Positions 7,957 through 15,353 of a stretch of DNA of 17,711 bases are shown here, in pieces. The number at the start of each line of letters is the position of its first letter. Position 1 is the stretch's first letter. The notes under the pieces were generated by a model. That model did no database searches. It worked only from the letters and a program-made list of their open reading frames with translations, and had not been told where the DNA came from. The stretch is from Verrucomicrobiota bacterium (GTDB taxonomy: Bacteria; Verrucomicrobiota; Kiritimatiellia; CAIQIC01; Lenti-01), in assembly GCA_003451935.1 (NCBI GenBank), contig DMJA01000216.1, positions 1 through 17,711 on the forward strand, given 5' to 3'. Both the position numbers and the translations under genes were made by a program.

Positions 7957-7985
7957 ACTATAGGGGAGGCCGGGGGGCCTGTAAA
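7957..7985 (-). promoter_or_regulatory. Promoter of the SGNH/TPR gene
   Basis: Read on the minus strand, TTTACA (7980-7985) and TATAGT (7957-7962) each match the sigma70 consensus in 5 of 6 positions and are separated by exactly 17 bases. The expected transcription start near 7950 lies about 5 bases before the ATG at 7945, implying a leaderless or near-leaderless mRNA, consistent with no visible Shine-Dalgarno. Confidence 0.7.
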
Positions 7986-8006
7986 GGACCGGCGCGCGGT
8001 CGCCAT

Positions 8007-8022
8007 CCCCGGGGCCCCGGGG
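8007..8022. repeat. 16-bp all-GC perfect palindrome
   Basis: The sequence CCCCGGGGCCCCGGGG is a perfect palindrome between the minus-strand promoter at 7957-7985 and the tRNA promoter at 8035-8063. It could form a cruciform or be a protein-binding site; no function is demonstrated. Confidence 0.6.
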
Positions 8023-8034
8023 CCAAAGGGGGGG

Positions 8035-8063
8035 TTGCAATTTGCGGCGGGATGGGGTAGAAC
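8035..8063 (+). promoter_or_regulatory. Promoter of tRNA-His
   Basis: TTGCAA (8035-8040) and TAGAAC (8058-8063) each match the consensus in 4 of 6 positions with a 17-base spacer. The expected start near 8070 is about 11 bases before the mature tRNA 5' end. Confidence 0.55.
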
Positions 8064-8080
8064 ACGCGGTCTGTTCGGCT

Positions 8081-8158
8081 GGTGGATATAGCTCAACTTG
8101 GTAGAGCACCAGATTGTGGTTCTGGCTGTTGCGGGTTCAAATCCCGTTATCCACCCCA
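8081..8158 (+). tRNA. tRNA-His (anticodon GTG)
   Basis: The sequence folds as a complete cloverleaf. The acceptor stem GTGGATA pairs with TATCCAC (8148-8154); the histidine-specific extra G at position -1 (8081) faces discriminator C73 (8155). The D-arm is AGCTC...GAGC, the anticodon stem CCAGA/TCTGG encloses loop TTGTGGT with anticodon GTG at 8116-8118, and the T-arm is GCGGG-TTCAAAT-CCCGT. The CCA end is encoded (8156-8158). Five T residues follow directly. Confidence 0.97.
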
Positions 8159-8231
8159 TTTTTCCGGGGCGGTCGGGGGCATTTCGCGGTTGCGGCGGCG
8201 GGGTCTTTTGTATAGGGTGCGCATTTCCATG

Positions 8232-8250
8232 GCCGGGTCTTCCGCCCGGC
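8232..8250 (+). other. 5' leader hairpin upstream of the EF-G paralogue
   Basis: GCCGGG (8232-8237) and CCCGGC (8245-8250) form a perfect 6-bp stem with a 7-base loop, about 40 bases before the EF-G-like start. No T-run follows, so it is not an obvious terminator. It would sit in the leader if transcription starts near a TATAGG box at 8211-8216, for which no good -35 is visible. Confidence 0.4.
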
Positions 8251-8289
8251 GGAGCCGGTAACGACGCGGAACTGAAAGGCAAAGAACAT

Positions 8290-10311
8290 ATGAAGGACAT
8301 CCCGATCGCCGATGTACGGAATTTTGTTTTGGTGGGCCACACGGGGAGCGGCAAGACGTCGCTGGTGGATGCCTTGCTCTACAAGCTCGGGGTGAACGAC
8401 CGGCTGGGCAATCCGGGCGACGGAACGAGCGCCGCGGATTGGACCGACGAGGAGAAGAAGCACAAGATTTCGATTTGGGCGAAGCCCTTCGACGCCGTGT
8501 GGCGCCCGAAGGGCGGCAAGGCGCTGCGGCTGGTGATGTTGGACACCCCGGGTTATGCGGATTTCTTCGGGCAGGTGGTGGCGGCGACGCAGGTGGCGGA
8601 TGCGGCGCTGATCGCGGTGGACGCGACGGCGGGCGTGCAGGTGGGCACCGTGCGGGCGTGGAAGCGCTGCGAGGCGCTGGGGCTGCCGCGCGCGATCGCG
8701 ATCACCGGCCTCGACAAGGAAAACGCGGATTTCGAAGGCACGGTGGCGGCTTTGCAGGACCTCTGGGGCGCGCGCTGCGAAGTGGTGACGTTCCCGGCGG
8801 ACGACAAGAAGGGCGTGGTGGACGCACTGTCGGCGCAGGGCGGCAAGGCGGACGGGATCCGCGCGCGCCTGACCGACGTGGCGGCGGAATCCAACGATGC
8901 GCTGATTGAAAAGGTGCTCAATGGCGAGACGCTTTCGGCGGACGAGCTGTCGGATGGCCTGCGGGCATCGGTGGCCCAGGCGAAGTTCATTCCGATTTTC
9001 GCGTTGATGGCGCGGCAGTCCGTCGGCCTCGACGAATTGCTTTCCGGATTTGCGCGGCTGATGCCGAGCCCGGCGGACCGCCCCGCGAAGGATGCCGACG
9101 GCCAGAACGTGAATCCGGCGGCGGATGCGCCGCTGGTGGCGCAGGTGTGGCGGTCGATCAACGATCCGTTCGTCGGGCAGCTGACGCTGGCCCGGGTATG
9201 GGGCGGCACGCTGAAGGAGAAGAGCGAGGTGTTCAACGCCGCGAAGGAGCACAAGGAAGGCGTGGGCATCGTGTATTTCCTGAACGGCAAGAAGCAGGAG
9301 ACGGTGCCCGAGGCGCAGGCGGGCGACATCGTCGCGCTGGCGAAGCTGAAGGCGACCGGCCTGAACGACACGCTGTGCGCCACCGGCAAGGCCGTGAAGA
9401 TGGCGCCCATCGTGTTCCCCAAGCCGGTGGTGTCGTTCGCGGTGACCCCGAAGAACCAGAGCGACGACGACAAGCTGGGCCCCGGCCTGCACCGCGTGGC
9501 CGAGGACGATCCGACGATCCATGTGGAACGCAACGAGGCGACGCACGAGTTGATCATCACGGGCATGGGCGACGTGCAGATCGAAGCGGCGAAGGAGCGG
9601 ATGCTGGCCCGCAGCAAGGTCGAGGTGCTGCTGAGCACGCCGAAGGTGGCCTACAAGGAGACCGTGACGGCGAAGGGCGAAGGCCACTACAAGCACAAGA
9701 AGCAGTCCGGCGGCCGCGGCCAGTACGGCGAGGTCTATCTGCGGATCGAGCCGATGAAGGCCGGCTCGAAGGACTGGTTCGTGGACGGCATCGTCGGCAC
9801 GAGCATCCCGCGCAATTTCCTGCCGGCCATTGAAAAGGGGTTGGTGGACGGCATGACGCGCGGCGCGGTGGCCGGCTATCCCGTGGTCAACACGATGGTG
9901 ACGGTCTATGACGGCAGCTCGCACGACGTGGACAGCTCCGAAATCGCGTTCAAGATCGCGGCGCGCACGGCGTTCAAGGACGGCATGGGCAAGGCCCGGC
10001 CGGTGCTGCTCGAGCCCATCATGACGATCCGGGTGACGATCCCGGGCGAGTTCATGGGCGATTGCACGGGCGACTTGAACCACCGCCGCGGCCGCATCAT
10101 GGGCATGGAGTCGGAAGACGGCATGCAGGTCATCGTGGCCGAGGTGCCGCAGGCCGAGGTGTTCAAGTATTCCTCGGAGCTGCGCTCGATGACGGGTGGC
10201 CGCGGATCGTTCGAGATGAGCTTCAACCGCTACGACGTCGTCCCCGCCAACGTGGCCCAGAAGATCATTGCGGAGGCCGAGAAGCACAAGCACGCCGAGG
10301 AAGAAGAATAG
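8290..10311 (+). CDS. fusA: Elongation factor G paralogue (EF-G-like, FusA2 type)
   Basis: The protein is 673 residues, slightly shorter than canonical EF-G (about 700). It contains the GTPase domain with P-loop GHTGSGKT (16-23) and DTPGYADF (85-92), then EF-G domains II to V, including SGGRGQYGEVYLRIEP of domain IV and the C-terminal MTGGRGSFEMSF. EF-G moves tRNAs and mRNA through the ribosome; this version belongs to the divergent paralogue class rather than the housekeeping enzyme. Two motifs differ from canonical EF-G: the catalytic His of DTPGH is Tyr, and the NKxD guanine-specificity motif is TGLD (139-142). A housekeeping fusA is therefore expected elsewhere. The chosen ATG at 8290 has AAAGG 10 bases upstream and places the P-loop at the usual distance; longer upstream frames run back through the tRNA. 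The next gene, yebC, follows after 53 bases. Confidence 0.93.
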   Translation: MKDIPIADVRNFVLVGHTGSGKTSLVDALLYKLGVNDRLGNPGDGTSAADWTDEEKKHKISIWAKPFDAVWRPKGGKALRLVMLDTPGYADFFGQVVAATQVADAALIAVDATAGVQVGTVRAWKRCEALGLPRAIAITGLDKENADFEGTVAALQDLWGARCEVVTFPADDKKGVVDALSAQGGKADGIRARLTDVAAESNDALIEKVLNGETLSADELSDGLRASVAQAKFIPIFALMARQSVGLDELLSGFARLMPSPADRPAKDADGQNVNPAADAPLVAQVWRSINDPFVGQLTLARVWGGTLKEKSEVFNAAKEHKEGVGIVYFLNGKKQETVPEAQAGDIVALAKLKATGLNDTLCATGKAVKMAPIVFPKPVVSFAVTPKNQSDDDKLGPGLHRVAEDDPTIHVERNEATHELIITGMGDVQIEAAKERMLARSKVEVLLSTPKVAYKETVTAKGEGHYKHKKQSGGRGQYGEVYLRIEPMKAGSKDWFVDGIVGTSIPRNFLPAIEKGLVDGMTRGAVAGYPVVNTMVTVYDGSSHDVDSSEIAFKIAARTAFKDGMGKARPVLLEPIMTIRVTIPGEFMGDCTGDLNHRRGRIMGMESEDGMQVIVAEVPQAEVFKYSSELRSMTGGRGSFEMSFNRYDVVPANVAQKIIAEAEKHKHAEEEE

Positions 10312-10364
10312 GCCCGGAACAAAGCGGGAATGGCCGGCCGACGCCGGAGAAGGAACGGACAGGT

Positions 10365-11111
10365 ATGAGCGGACATAGCAAGTGGTCGACCATCAAGCAC
10401 AAGAAGGGCGCCGCCGATGCCAAGCGCGGCAAGATCTTCAGCAAGCTGGCGAAGGAATTGACGATTTCGGCGGGCATCAGCGGCGGAGACCCCGGCTCCA
10501 ACATCACGCTGCGCACGATCCTGTCGAAGTGCAAGGCCGCGAACATGCCGGCCGACAACATCGACCGCGCCATCAAGAAGGGCACCGGCGCGTTGCAGGG
10601 CAACGCCATCGAGGAGATCCTGTTCGAGAGCTACGCCCCGGGCGGCGTGGGCCTGATCATCCAGTGCCTGTCGGACAACCGCAACCGCTCCGTGGCCGAG
10701 GTGCGCCACCTGCTGCAGCGCCACAACGCCACGCTGGCCGGCACGAACCAGGTCATGCGGAATTTCGCGCGCCGCGGCCAGATCCTCGTGGATGCCGCGG
10801 GGGTCGATGAGGACAAGCTGATGGAATTGGTGCTCGATGCCGGCGCCGACGACATGACGCGCGAAGGGGACCAGTTCGAGATCCTGACGAATCCCTCCGT
10901 CTACAACGAGGTGTCCGAGAAGGTGTCGGCGGCCGGCTACAAGGTCTCCGAGGATTCCGGCGTTAATTTCGTCCCGACGGTCTGGGCCCCCGTGACCGAC
11001 AAGTCGCAGGCGTCCAGCTTGATGAAGCTTGTCGAAGCCATCGAGGAGCTCGAAGACGTGCAGAACGTGTATATGAACGGCGACATCGCCGACGAGGCGA
11101 TCGAGGGCTGA
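10365..11111 (+). CDS. yebC: YebC/PmpR-family protein
   Basis: The 248-residue protein matches the family's usual length and begins with its signature MSGHSKWSTIKHKKGAADAK, followed by KLAKELTISA and, centrally, ESYAPGGVGLIIQCLSDNRNR. YebC proteins are cytoplasmic; they were described as DNA-binding regulators and more recently as translation factors that help ribosomes at difficult (proline-rich) stretches. Sitting right after an EF-G paralogue fits the translation role. AGGA about 10 bases upstream of the ATG at 10365 is the likely ribosome-binding site. In many bacteria yebC lies directly before ruvC; here ruvC follows, but only beyond a strong terminator. Confidence 0.96.
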   Translation: MSGHSKWSTIKHKKGAADAKRGKIFSKLAKELTISAGISGGDPGSNITLRTILSKCKAANMPADNIDRAIKKGTGALQGNAIEEILFESYAPGGVGLIIQCLSDNRNRSVAEVRHLLQRHNATLAGTNQVMRNFARRGQILVDAAGVDEDKLMELVLDAGADDMTREGDQFEILTNPSVYNEVSEKVSAAGYKVSEDSGVNFVPTVWAPVTDKSQASSLMKLVEAIEELEDVQNVYMNGDIADEAIEG

Positions 11112-11131
11112 ACAAAGGGCCAACCCCGGGG

Positions 11132-11167
11132 AAAGCTCCAAAATCCGACGGGATTTTGGAGCTTTTT
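11132..11167 (+). terminator. Intrinsic terminator after yebC
   Basis: A perfect 15-bp stem (11132-11146 with 11151-11165) and a 4-base GACG loop begins 20 bases after the yebC stop. The stem ends in AAA on one side and runs into five T residues on the other, so it should terminate plus-strand transcripts and could work in both directions. Confidence 0.92.
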
Positions 11168-11210
11168 GCTGGGGGATTCGGATTGCGATTGCGAATGTAG
11201 AGAGGGGAAG

Positions 11211-11702
11211 ATGAAGGTGCTGGGCATAGATGCGTCGCTGCGGGGCACGGGGCTGGCCGTGATCGAGCAGCAGGGCTCTCGCACGGCCTCGCGCCACTGG
11301 GAAGTGGTGAAAATCTCCGCGAAAGCGCCGCATTCGGAATGCCTGAAGACCATCCGCGCGCGCTTGGATGCGGTCCTCGCGGCGCACCGCCCCGATGCCG
11401 CGGCGATGGAAGGCGGTTTTTTCTGCAAGAACGCGAAGGTGGCCATAGTGCTGGGGGAGGTGCGCGGCGTGGCGATCTCGTGCTGCGCGGCGGCGGGCGT
11501 GCCGGTCTTCGAGTATTCCCCGCGCAGCGCCAAGCAGAACATCACGGGCTGGGGCGCGGCGCCGAAGGAGCAGGTGGCCAAGATGGTGAAGGCCGTGCTG
11601 GGGCTGGAGGAGATGCCGCCGCCGGATGCGACGGATGCCTTGGCGCTGGCCCTGTGCCATGCACAGACCTGCCGGGGAATCTTCAAGAGCGAGCCGATCT
11701 GA
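11211..11702 (+). CDS. ruvC: Holliday junction resolvase RuvC
   Basis: The protein is 163 residues, close to the family length. It starts MKVLGIDASLRGTGLAVIE, the RNase-H-fold strand holding catalytic D7; E67 in AAMEGGFF and the pair D139/D142 in PDATDALALALCH complete the four acidic residues that bind metal. LGEVRGVAI and KEQVAKMVKAVLGL are also family blocks. RuvC is a dimer that cuts four-way DNA junctions at the end of recombination, together with RuvAB. The ATG at 11211 is chosen because AGAGGGGAAG lies directly upstream; an earlier in-frame start at 11166 would fall inside the terminator tail. ruvA and ruvB are not adjacent. The stop overlaps the start of the ABC ATPase gene (TGATG). 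Confidence 0.94.
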   Translation: MKVLGIDASLRGTGLAVIEQQGSRTASRHWEVVKISAKAPHSECLKTIRARLDAVLAAHRPDAAAMEGGFFCKNAKVAIVLGEVRGVAISCCAAAGVPVFEYSPRSAKQNITGWGAAPKEQVAKMVKAVLGLEEMPPPDATDALALALCHAQTCRGIFKSEPI

Positions 11703-12388
11703 TGGCCGAGGCCCGCCAAGAGCGGCTGCGGCTGGAGGGGGTGCGCAAGGCGTTCCGCGGCGCGGCGGGCGAGGTCGAGGTGCTGCGCGGCGTGTCGCTC
11801 GCGCTCGGCGCGGGGGAATTCGGGGTGATCACGGGGCCGTCGGGCTCGGGCAAGACGACGCTCCTGATGGTGGCCGGTCTCCTGCAGGCCGCGGATGGCG
11901 GGACCGTGTGGTTCGACGGGCGGGAAGTGTCGGGCCTCGGCGAAGACGAGCGGACGGAAATCCGAAAGCATGGCGTAGGGATGGTGTTCCAGAAGTTTTG
12001 CCTGCTGCCGCACCGGAGCGCGCTGGACAACGTGATGTTCCGCTTTCGCTATCTGGATCACCCTGTGCGCGAGGCCCTCCGGCTGTCCGAAGCCGCGCTG
12101 GAACGGGTGGGGTTGGCGACCAAGGCGAAGCAGGCCGCGCGGCTGCTGTCGGCCGGGGAGATGCAGCGCGTGGCCATCGCGCGCGCACTGGCGCTCCCGC
12201 CGAAGCTGCTGCTGGCCGACGAGCCGACGGGCAACCTGGATCCGGATTCCGCCGCACGGGTGATGGAGCTGTTCCACGAACTCAACCGTGAAGGCATGTC
12301 GATGGTGCTGGTGACGCACAACCCGGAATGGGTAGCGTCCGGGACAACCCATTGGACGATGCGCGACGGACATCTCGCCCGCGGTTGA
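11702..12388 (+). CDS. ABC transporter ATP-binding protein, LolD/MacB type
   Basis: The protein is 228 residues, a single ABC ATPase of the LolD/MacB/FtsE class. Visible motifs are Walker A GPSGSGKTT (45-53), the Q-loop FQKFCLLPH (Q97), the signature LSAGEMQRVAIARAL (149 onward, with A and E in place of the commoner GGQ), Walker B LLLADEPTGNLD (D173/E174) and the switch His in VTHN (H206). Such ATPases sit on the cytoplasmic face and power lipoprotein release or export of peptides. No permease gene lies beside it: the upstream gene is ruvC and the downstream gene is convergent one base away. Its start overlaps the ruvC stop, so it is translated from the ruvC transcript. The substrate is unknown. 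Confidence 0.9.
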   Translation: MAEARQERLRLEGVRKAFRGAAGEVEVLRGVSLALGAGEFGVITGPSGSGKTTLLMVAGLLQAADGGTVWFDGREVSGLGEDERTEIRKHGVGMVFQKFCLLPHRSALDNVMFRFRYLDHPVREALRLSEAALERVGLATKAKQAARLLSAGEMQRVAIARALALPPKLLLADEPTGNLDPDSAARVMELFHELNREGMSMVLVTHNPEWVASGTTHWTMRDGHLARG

Positions 12389-12389
12389 A

Positions 12390-15308
12390 TCAAGGCAGGC
12401 GGGGGGCGATGCGGTAGTAGCGGCTGGTGGCGGGCGGCGGATTGGTGTCGGTCCATTCGCCGGTGCCGAGGGAGAGCTGCTGGGTGATCCAGGAATCGGC
12501 TATCAGATCCTCGAGATGGTGGATCTGGTAGACGCGGTTGGAGGAGGCGGGCCAAGCGACAACGGGGTTGGTGCCATCGGTGGCTATGGAGGCGACGCGG
12601 GGATAGGAGGCGGCATTGGTTGGATCGGTGTCGGCGATGTATTCCTGCCAGGCGGGGAATCCGTCGGGCTCGTCGTTGGTTTCAGCCGCGTCGAAGTCGT
12701 TGGTCCAACCGAACTGCGCAAGCCACCACTCGGGGGTGCCGTAGGGAGCATAGTTGGTGTCGAAGTTGGCTTGCACGGCCTTGGGCGCGTCCATCAGGAG
12801 ATCGAGGGGGTTGTCGGCGGAGGAAACGGAGCCGCTCCAGTGGGTGAAGTGGTAATAGGCATTGGCCACCGCGGTGATTTGGGTGGTGCTGCCGGCCAAT
12901 TGCCAGGAATCGGCAACGCTCACGGAGCCCTGTTCGGCGGCTTCGGTGTCCAGCCAGTAGTTGGTGGCCCAGAGCCAAGTCAGCGTGGCGTGGTTGGTCA
13001 AGGTCATGGTGAAGTTGGTGTCCGTGCCGGAGGCGGGCTCGTTTCCCGTCATGGCCCAGCCCGCGCAAACGAGTTGGGTGTCGTTGGCCGGGTCCGGGGC
13101 GGCGACGGAGTTGGTGAGGATGGTGCCAGGGGGGTGGAGGTAGATGCCGCCGGGAGGGGTGGCGGTGCCATGCGCAGAGGAAACGGTCAAGACACAGGAG
13201 GTGTTCGCGACGACAAGAGGCAGGGTGAAGCGCGACTGGGCGGCGACGGCCGAGCCGTCGCGGGCGATGAAGTCGAGGACGTGGATGCCATCGGAGAGGT
13301 TGGTGGTGGCGAGCGACGTGGTGGCGGCGAGAATGCCATTGGTGGGCCGGACATGGAACAAGATGGAGGCGCGGGCGCGGATGTCGTCGGGCCGGTCTTG
13401 CATGAAGGCGGAGAAATTGTAGTTGGTCTTGAGGCCGGTGGTGTTGCTGACGGCGGAGACGGAATAGTCGATTTGGATGCCGGCCCCATCGGGTCCGGGG
13501 GTGCGGGCGAAGAAAGCACCGAAATAGTTGGGGGAGTTGGCGAGGCGGTCGTAGCGGACTCCGTTGGTGGCCATCAGGATGTCGTTGGTATTGATGGCGG
13601 ACCGGAGCCGCTCGAGGAGGTTGGTGGGCTTCTCGCCTTGGGTCGCGACAAGGATGTTGGTGACGGCGACGCCATTGGTCAGGGTGATGATGTGGGTGAT
13701 GGTGTCGCCGGCATTGGCGCCGGCGGAGGTCTGGGTGGCCAGATAAAGGTCCTTGCGGGCGGGATAGATGGAGGGGGCGAGGTTGGTGGCGGCGAGACCG
13801 ACGCCGAGGGTGAGCGCGGCGGCCGTACCCTGCGATACGGAGGCGGACACCTGAACGTTGTCGCCGGCGTGGTCGAATTGTTTGTAGATGAGTTCAAGCC
13901 GGTCGCCATGGGCGGTGGCGGAAACGATTTGGGCCGGGTCGGAATTGATATCGTCGGCGAGGGCGCCGACGGCATCGAACAAAGTGTCGTTGACCGGGGT
14001 GATGGTGGAGGTGTTGGTCCGGTTGCCTACGGCGACGGACAACTGGTTGTTTCGAGTGGGGCTGACCGTGACGAGGTTGGTTTGGAACCGGCCATCGAGA
14101 TGGAGGTCGAGGCCGGCGGCAGGCGCGCCATTGGAACGGGCGGCGGCGGAGACCTGCACGGGAATCGTACCGATGACGATTTGATAGGGTGTGTGCGAGG
14201 TGACGGTCATCATGGGGGACGCGGCAAAGGGGGCGGCGAGGGGGTCGCCGGCGAAGAGGCCTTGGTAGGGCGCTTCAACGGACATGGCGTAGGATTCGCC
14301 AATGGTGAAGCCGCGGGCGTAGTAGAACCCCAGGAGGGGATCGGGGAATTTCGCGAGATAGTTGCAGGGCTCGGCGACGGTGCCATAGGAAGCCGTCGCG
14401 CCAATGGCCATCCAGTCGAGAATGGTGGATTGGCCGTAGCACGGATCGGGAATCATGCCGCCGCAGGAAGTCATGTGGTCCGCATAAGCGCCGGGCAGCC
14501 AGATGTTGCCGGTGCGGACACCCGAAGGGATGTTGCCATATCCATCGTGATAGCCCATGACATTGGTTTGGCCCGTCATGTTGGTGTAGGCGGGCGCAAT
14601 CAGGCAGTCGAGAGGCAATCCCGGCAGGGACGTGCACGAGAACTGGGCGCGGGGGAAAAGCTTCTCGCGGACTCCGCGCGCGGCATCGCCAAGGAAAAAG
14701 AGCTGAACGGTTGAAGGGGGGAAAGACGATTGCGCGGCGGCACCGCGGTCGGCGACGAGTTTGGCGGTGGGCAGATTGGAGGCGATGAGGTGGAAGGCGA
14801 TGAACCCGTTGGTCGCGTTCCAGCCGTCGGCGGAGCGGAAGGCGCGTTCGGCGCGGTAAAAGGCATTGGTGGTGTAGGTCGGAAGGGTGCAACCTCCCTC
14901 CCCGTAGCTGGGGGCGTTCTTGAAACCATAGAAGAGCGAGGCGCTGACGCCTTCCACATAGCGCACCCGGGTGGGAAAATCCCCGCACAGGACGACGTAA
15001 TCGATTTGCCCGGCGAGTCCGTTGGTGGCGACGTGGTTGGTGATGGGCGCCAGTAAGAGGGAGCGAAACTCGTTGGAGGTGACGGAAACAGGATTGGTGA
15101 TGCCGAGGCGGCAGATGTGATGGGCGGGGATGCCGTGGGCGGCGGCGTAGTAGTCGCCCAGCTCGACGGAATCGGCGGAGTTGGTGTTGACGACGACGAG
15201 GGTGTTGAACGGGCCGCCGCCGGCGAGGAGCGAGGTCGGCGCAAGCCAAAACAGGGCGAGGAGGATCAGGCTCGTCGTCCGGCAACTAAACTGGCGCAGG
15301 GGTGGCAT
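12390..15308 (-). CDS. Large secreted protein, TIGR03790-like, with C-terminal repeat domains
   Basis: The protein is 972 residues from the ATG at 15308, where a signal peptide (RTTSLILLALFWLAPTSLLA) begins properly; a longer frame to 15353 adds an unlikely extension overlapping rex. Residues about 33-370 begin NTLVVVNTNSADSVELGDYYAAAHGIP and include IDYVVLCGDFPTRV, resembling the TIGR03790 family of unknown function. The middle (about 380-750) is beta-rich and heavy in Thr-Asn. Near the C-terminus are an InlB-like 'YYHFTHWSGSVSS...VQANF' repeat, then EWWLAQFGWTNDFDAAE and EYIADTDPTNAASYP, and a final RYYRI strand, a style common in secreted verrucomicrobial proteins. It is probably surface-exposed or secreted; its substrate is unknown. 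Its stop lies one base from the convergent ABC ATPase gene. Confidence 0.8.
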   Translation of the reverse strand: MPPLRQFSCRTTSLILLALFWLAPTSLLAGGGPFNTLVVVNTNSADSVELGDYYAAAHGIPAHHICRLGITNPVSVTSNEFRSLLLAPITNHVATNGLAGQIDYVVLCGDFPTRVRYVEGVSASLFYGFKNAPSYGEGGCTLPTYTTNAFYRAERAFRSADGWNATNGFIAFHLIASNLPTAKLVADRGAAAQSSFPPSTVQLFFLGDAARGVREKLFPRAQFSCTSLPGLPLDCLIAPAYTNMTGQTNVMGYHDGYGNIPSGVRTGNIWLPGAYADHMTSCGGMIPDPCYGQSTILDWMAIGATASYGTVAEPCNYLAKFPDPLLGFYYARGFTIGESYAMSVEAPYQGLFAGDPLAAPFAASPMMTVTSHTPYQIVIGTIPVQVSAAARSNGAPAAGLDLHLDGRFQTNLVTVSPTRNNQLSVAVGNRTNTSTITPVNDTLFDAVGALADDINSDPAQIVSATAHGDRLELIYKQFDHAGDNVQVSASVSQGTAAALTLGVGLAATNLAPSIYPARKDLYLATQTSAGANAGDTITHIITLTNGVAVTNILVATQGEKPTNLLERLRSAINTNDILMATNGVRYDRLANSPNYFGAFFARTPGPDGAGIQIDYSVSAVSNTTGLKTNYNFSAFMQDRPDDIRARASILFHVRPTNGILAATTSLATTNLSDGIHVLDFIARDGSAVAAQSRFTLPLVVANTSCVLTVSSAHGTATPPGGIYLHPPGTILTNSVAAPDPANDTQLVCAGWAMTGNEPASGTDTNFTMTLTNHATLTWLWATNYWLDTEAAEQGSVSVADSWQLAGSTTQITAVANAYYHFTHWSGSVSSADNPLDLLMDAPKAVQANFDTNYAPYGTPEWWLAQFGWTNDFDAAETNDEPDGFPAWQEYIADTDPTNAASYPRVASIATDGTNPVVAWPASSNRVYQIHHLEDLIADSWITQQLSLGTGEWTDTNPPPATSRYYRIAPRLP

Positions 15309-15325
15309 GGGGCTTGAACAACTCA

Positions 15326-15353
15326 AGCATACCGCCGCAGGGGCGGGATTCAA
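15326..15353 (-). promoter_or_regulatory. Possible promoter of the TIGR03790-like gene
   Basis: On the minus strand TTGAAT (15348-15353) and TATGCT (15326-15331), each 4 of 6 to consensus, are 16 bases apart; the -35 overlaps the rex stop codon. The start would lie about 11 bases before the ATG at 15308. The match is modest, and read-through from rex is an alternative. Confidence 0.35.

Noticed and set aside
8137..10293. Minus-strand 718-codon open frame opposite the EF-G paralogue
   Set aside because: Arg/His/Leu-rich shadow of a clearly recognised gene; no start context or family.
11166..11210. Upstream extension of RuvC from the in-frame ATG-like start at 11166
   Set aside because: It would start in the tail of the terminator, adds a cysteine- and acid-rich stretch with no counterpart in RuvC, and the ATG at 11211 has a strong ribosome-binding site.
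12516..14714. Plus-strand 732-codon open frame opposite the TIGR03790-like gene
   Set aside because: Gly/Val/Asp-rich shadow; the minus strand has a signal peptide and recognised C-terminal domains.
15313..15327. Inverted repeat CTTGA-ACAAC-TCAAG after rex as a terminator
   Set aside because: The stem is only 5 bp and no T-run follows on the minus strand; it lies in the putative leader of the next gene and is better treated as chance.
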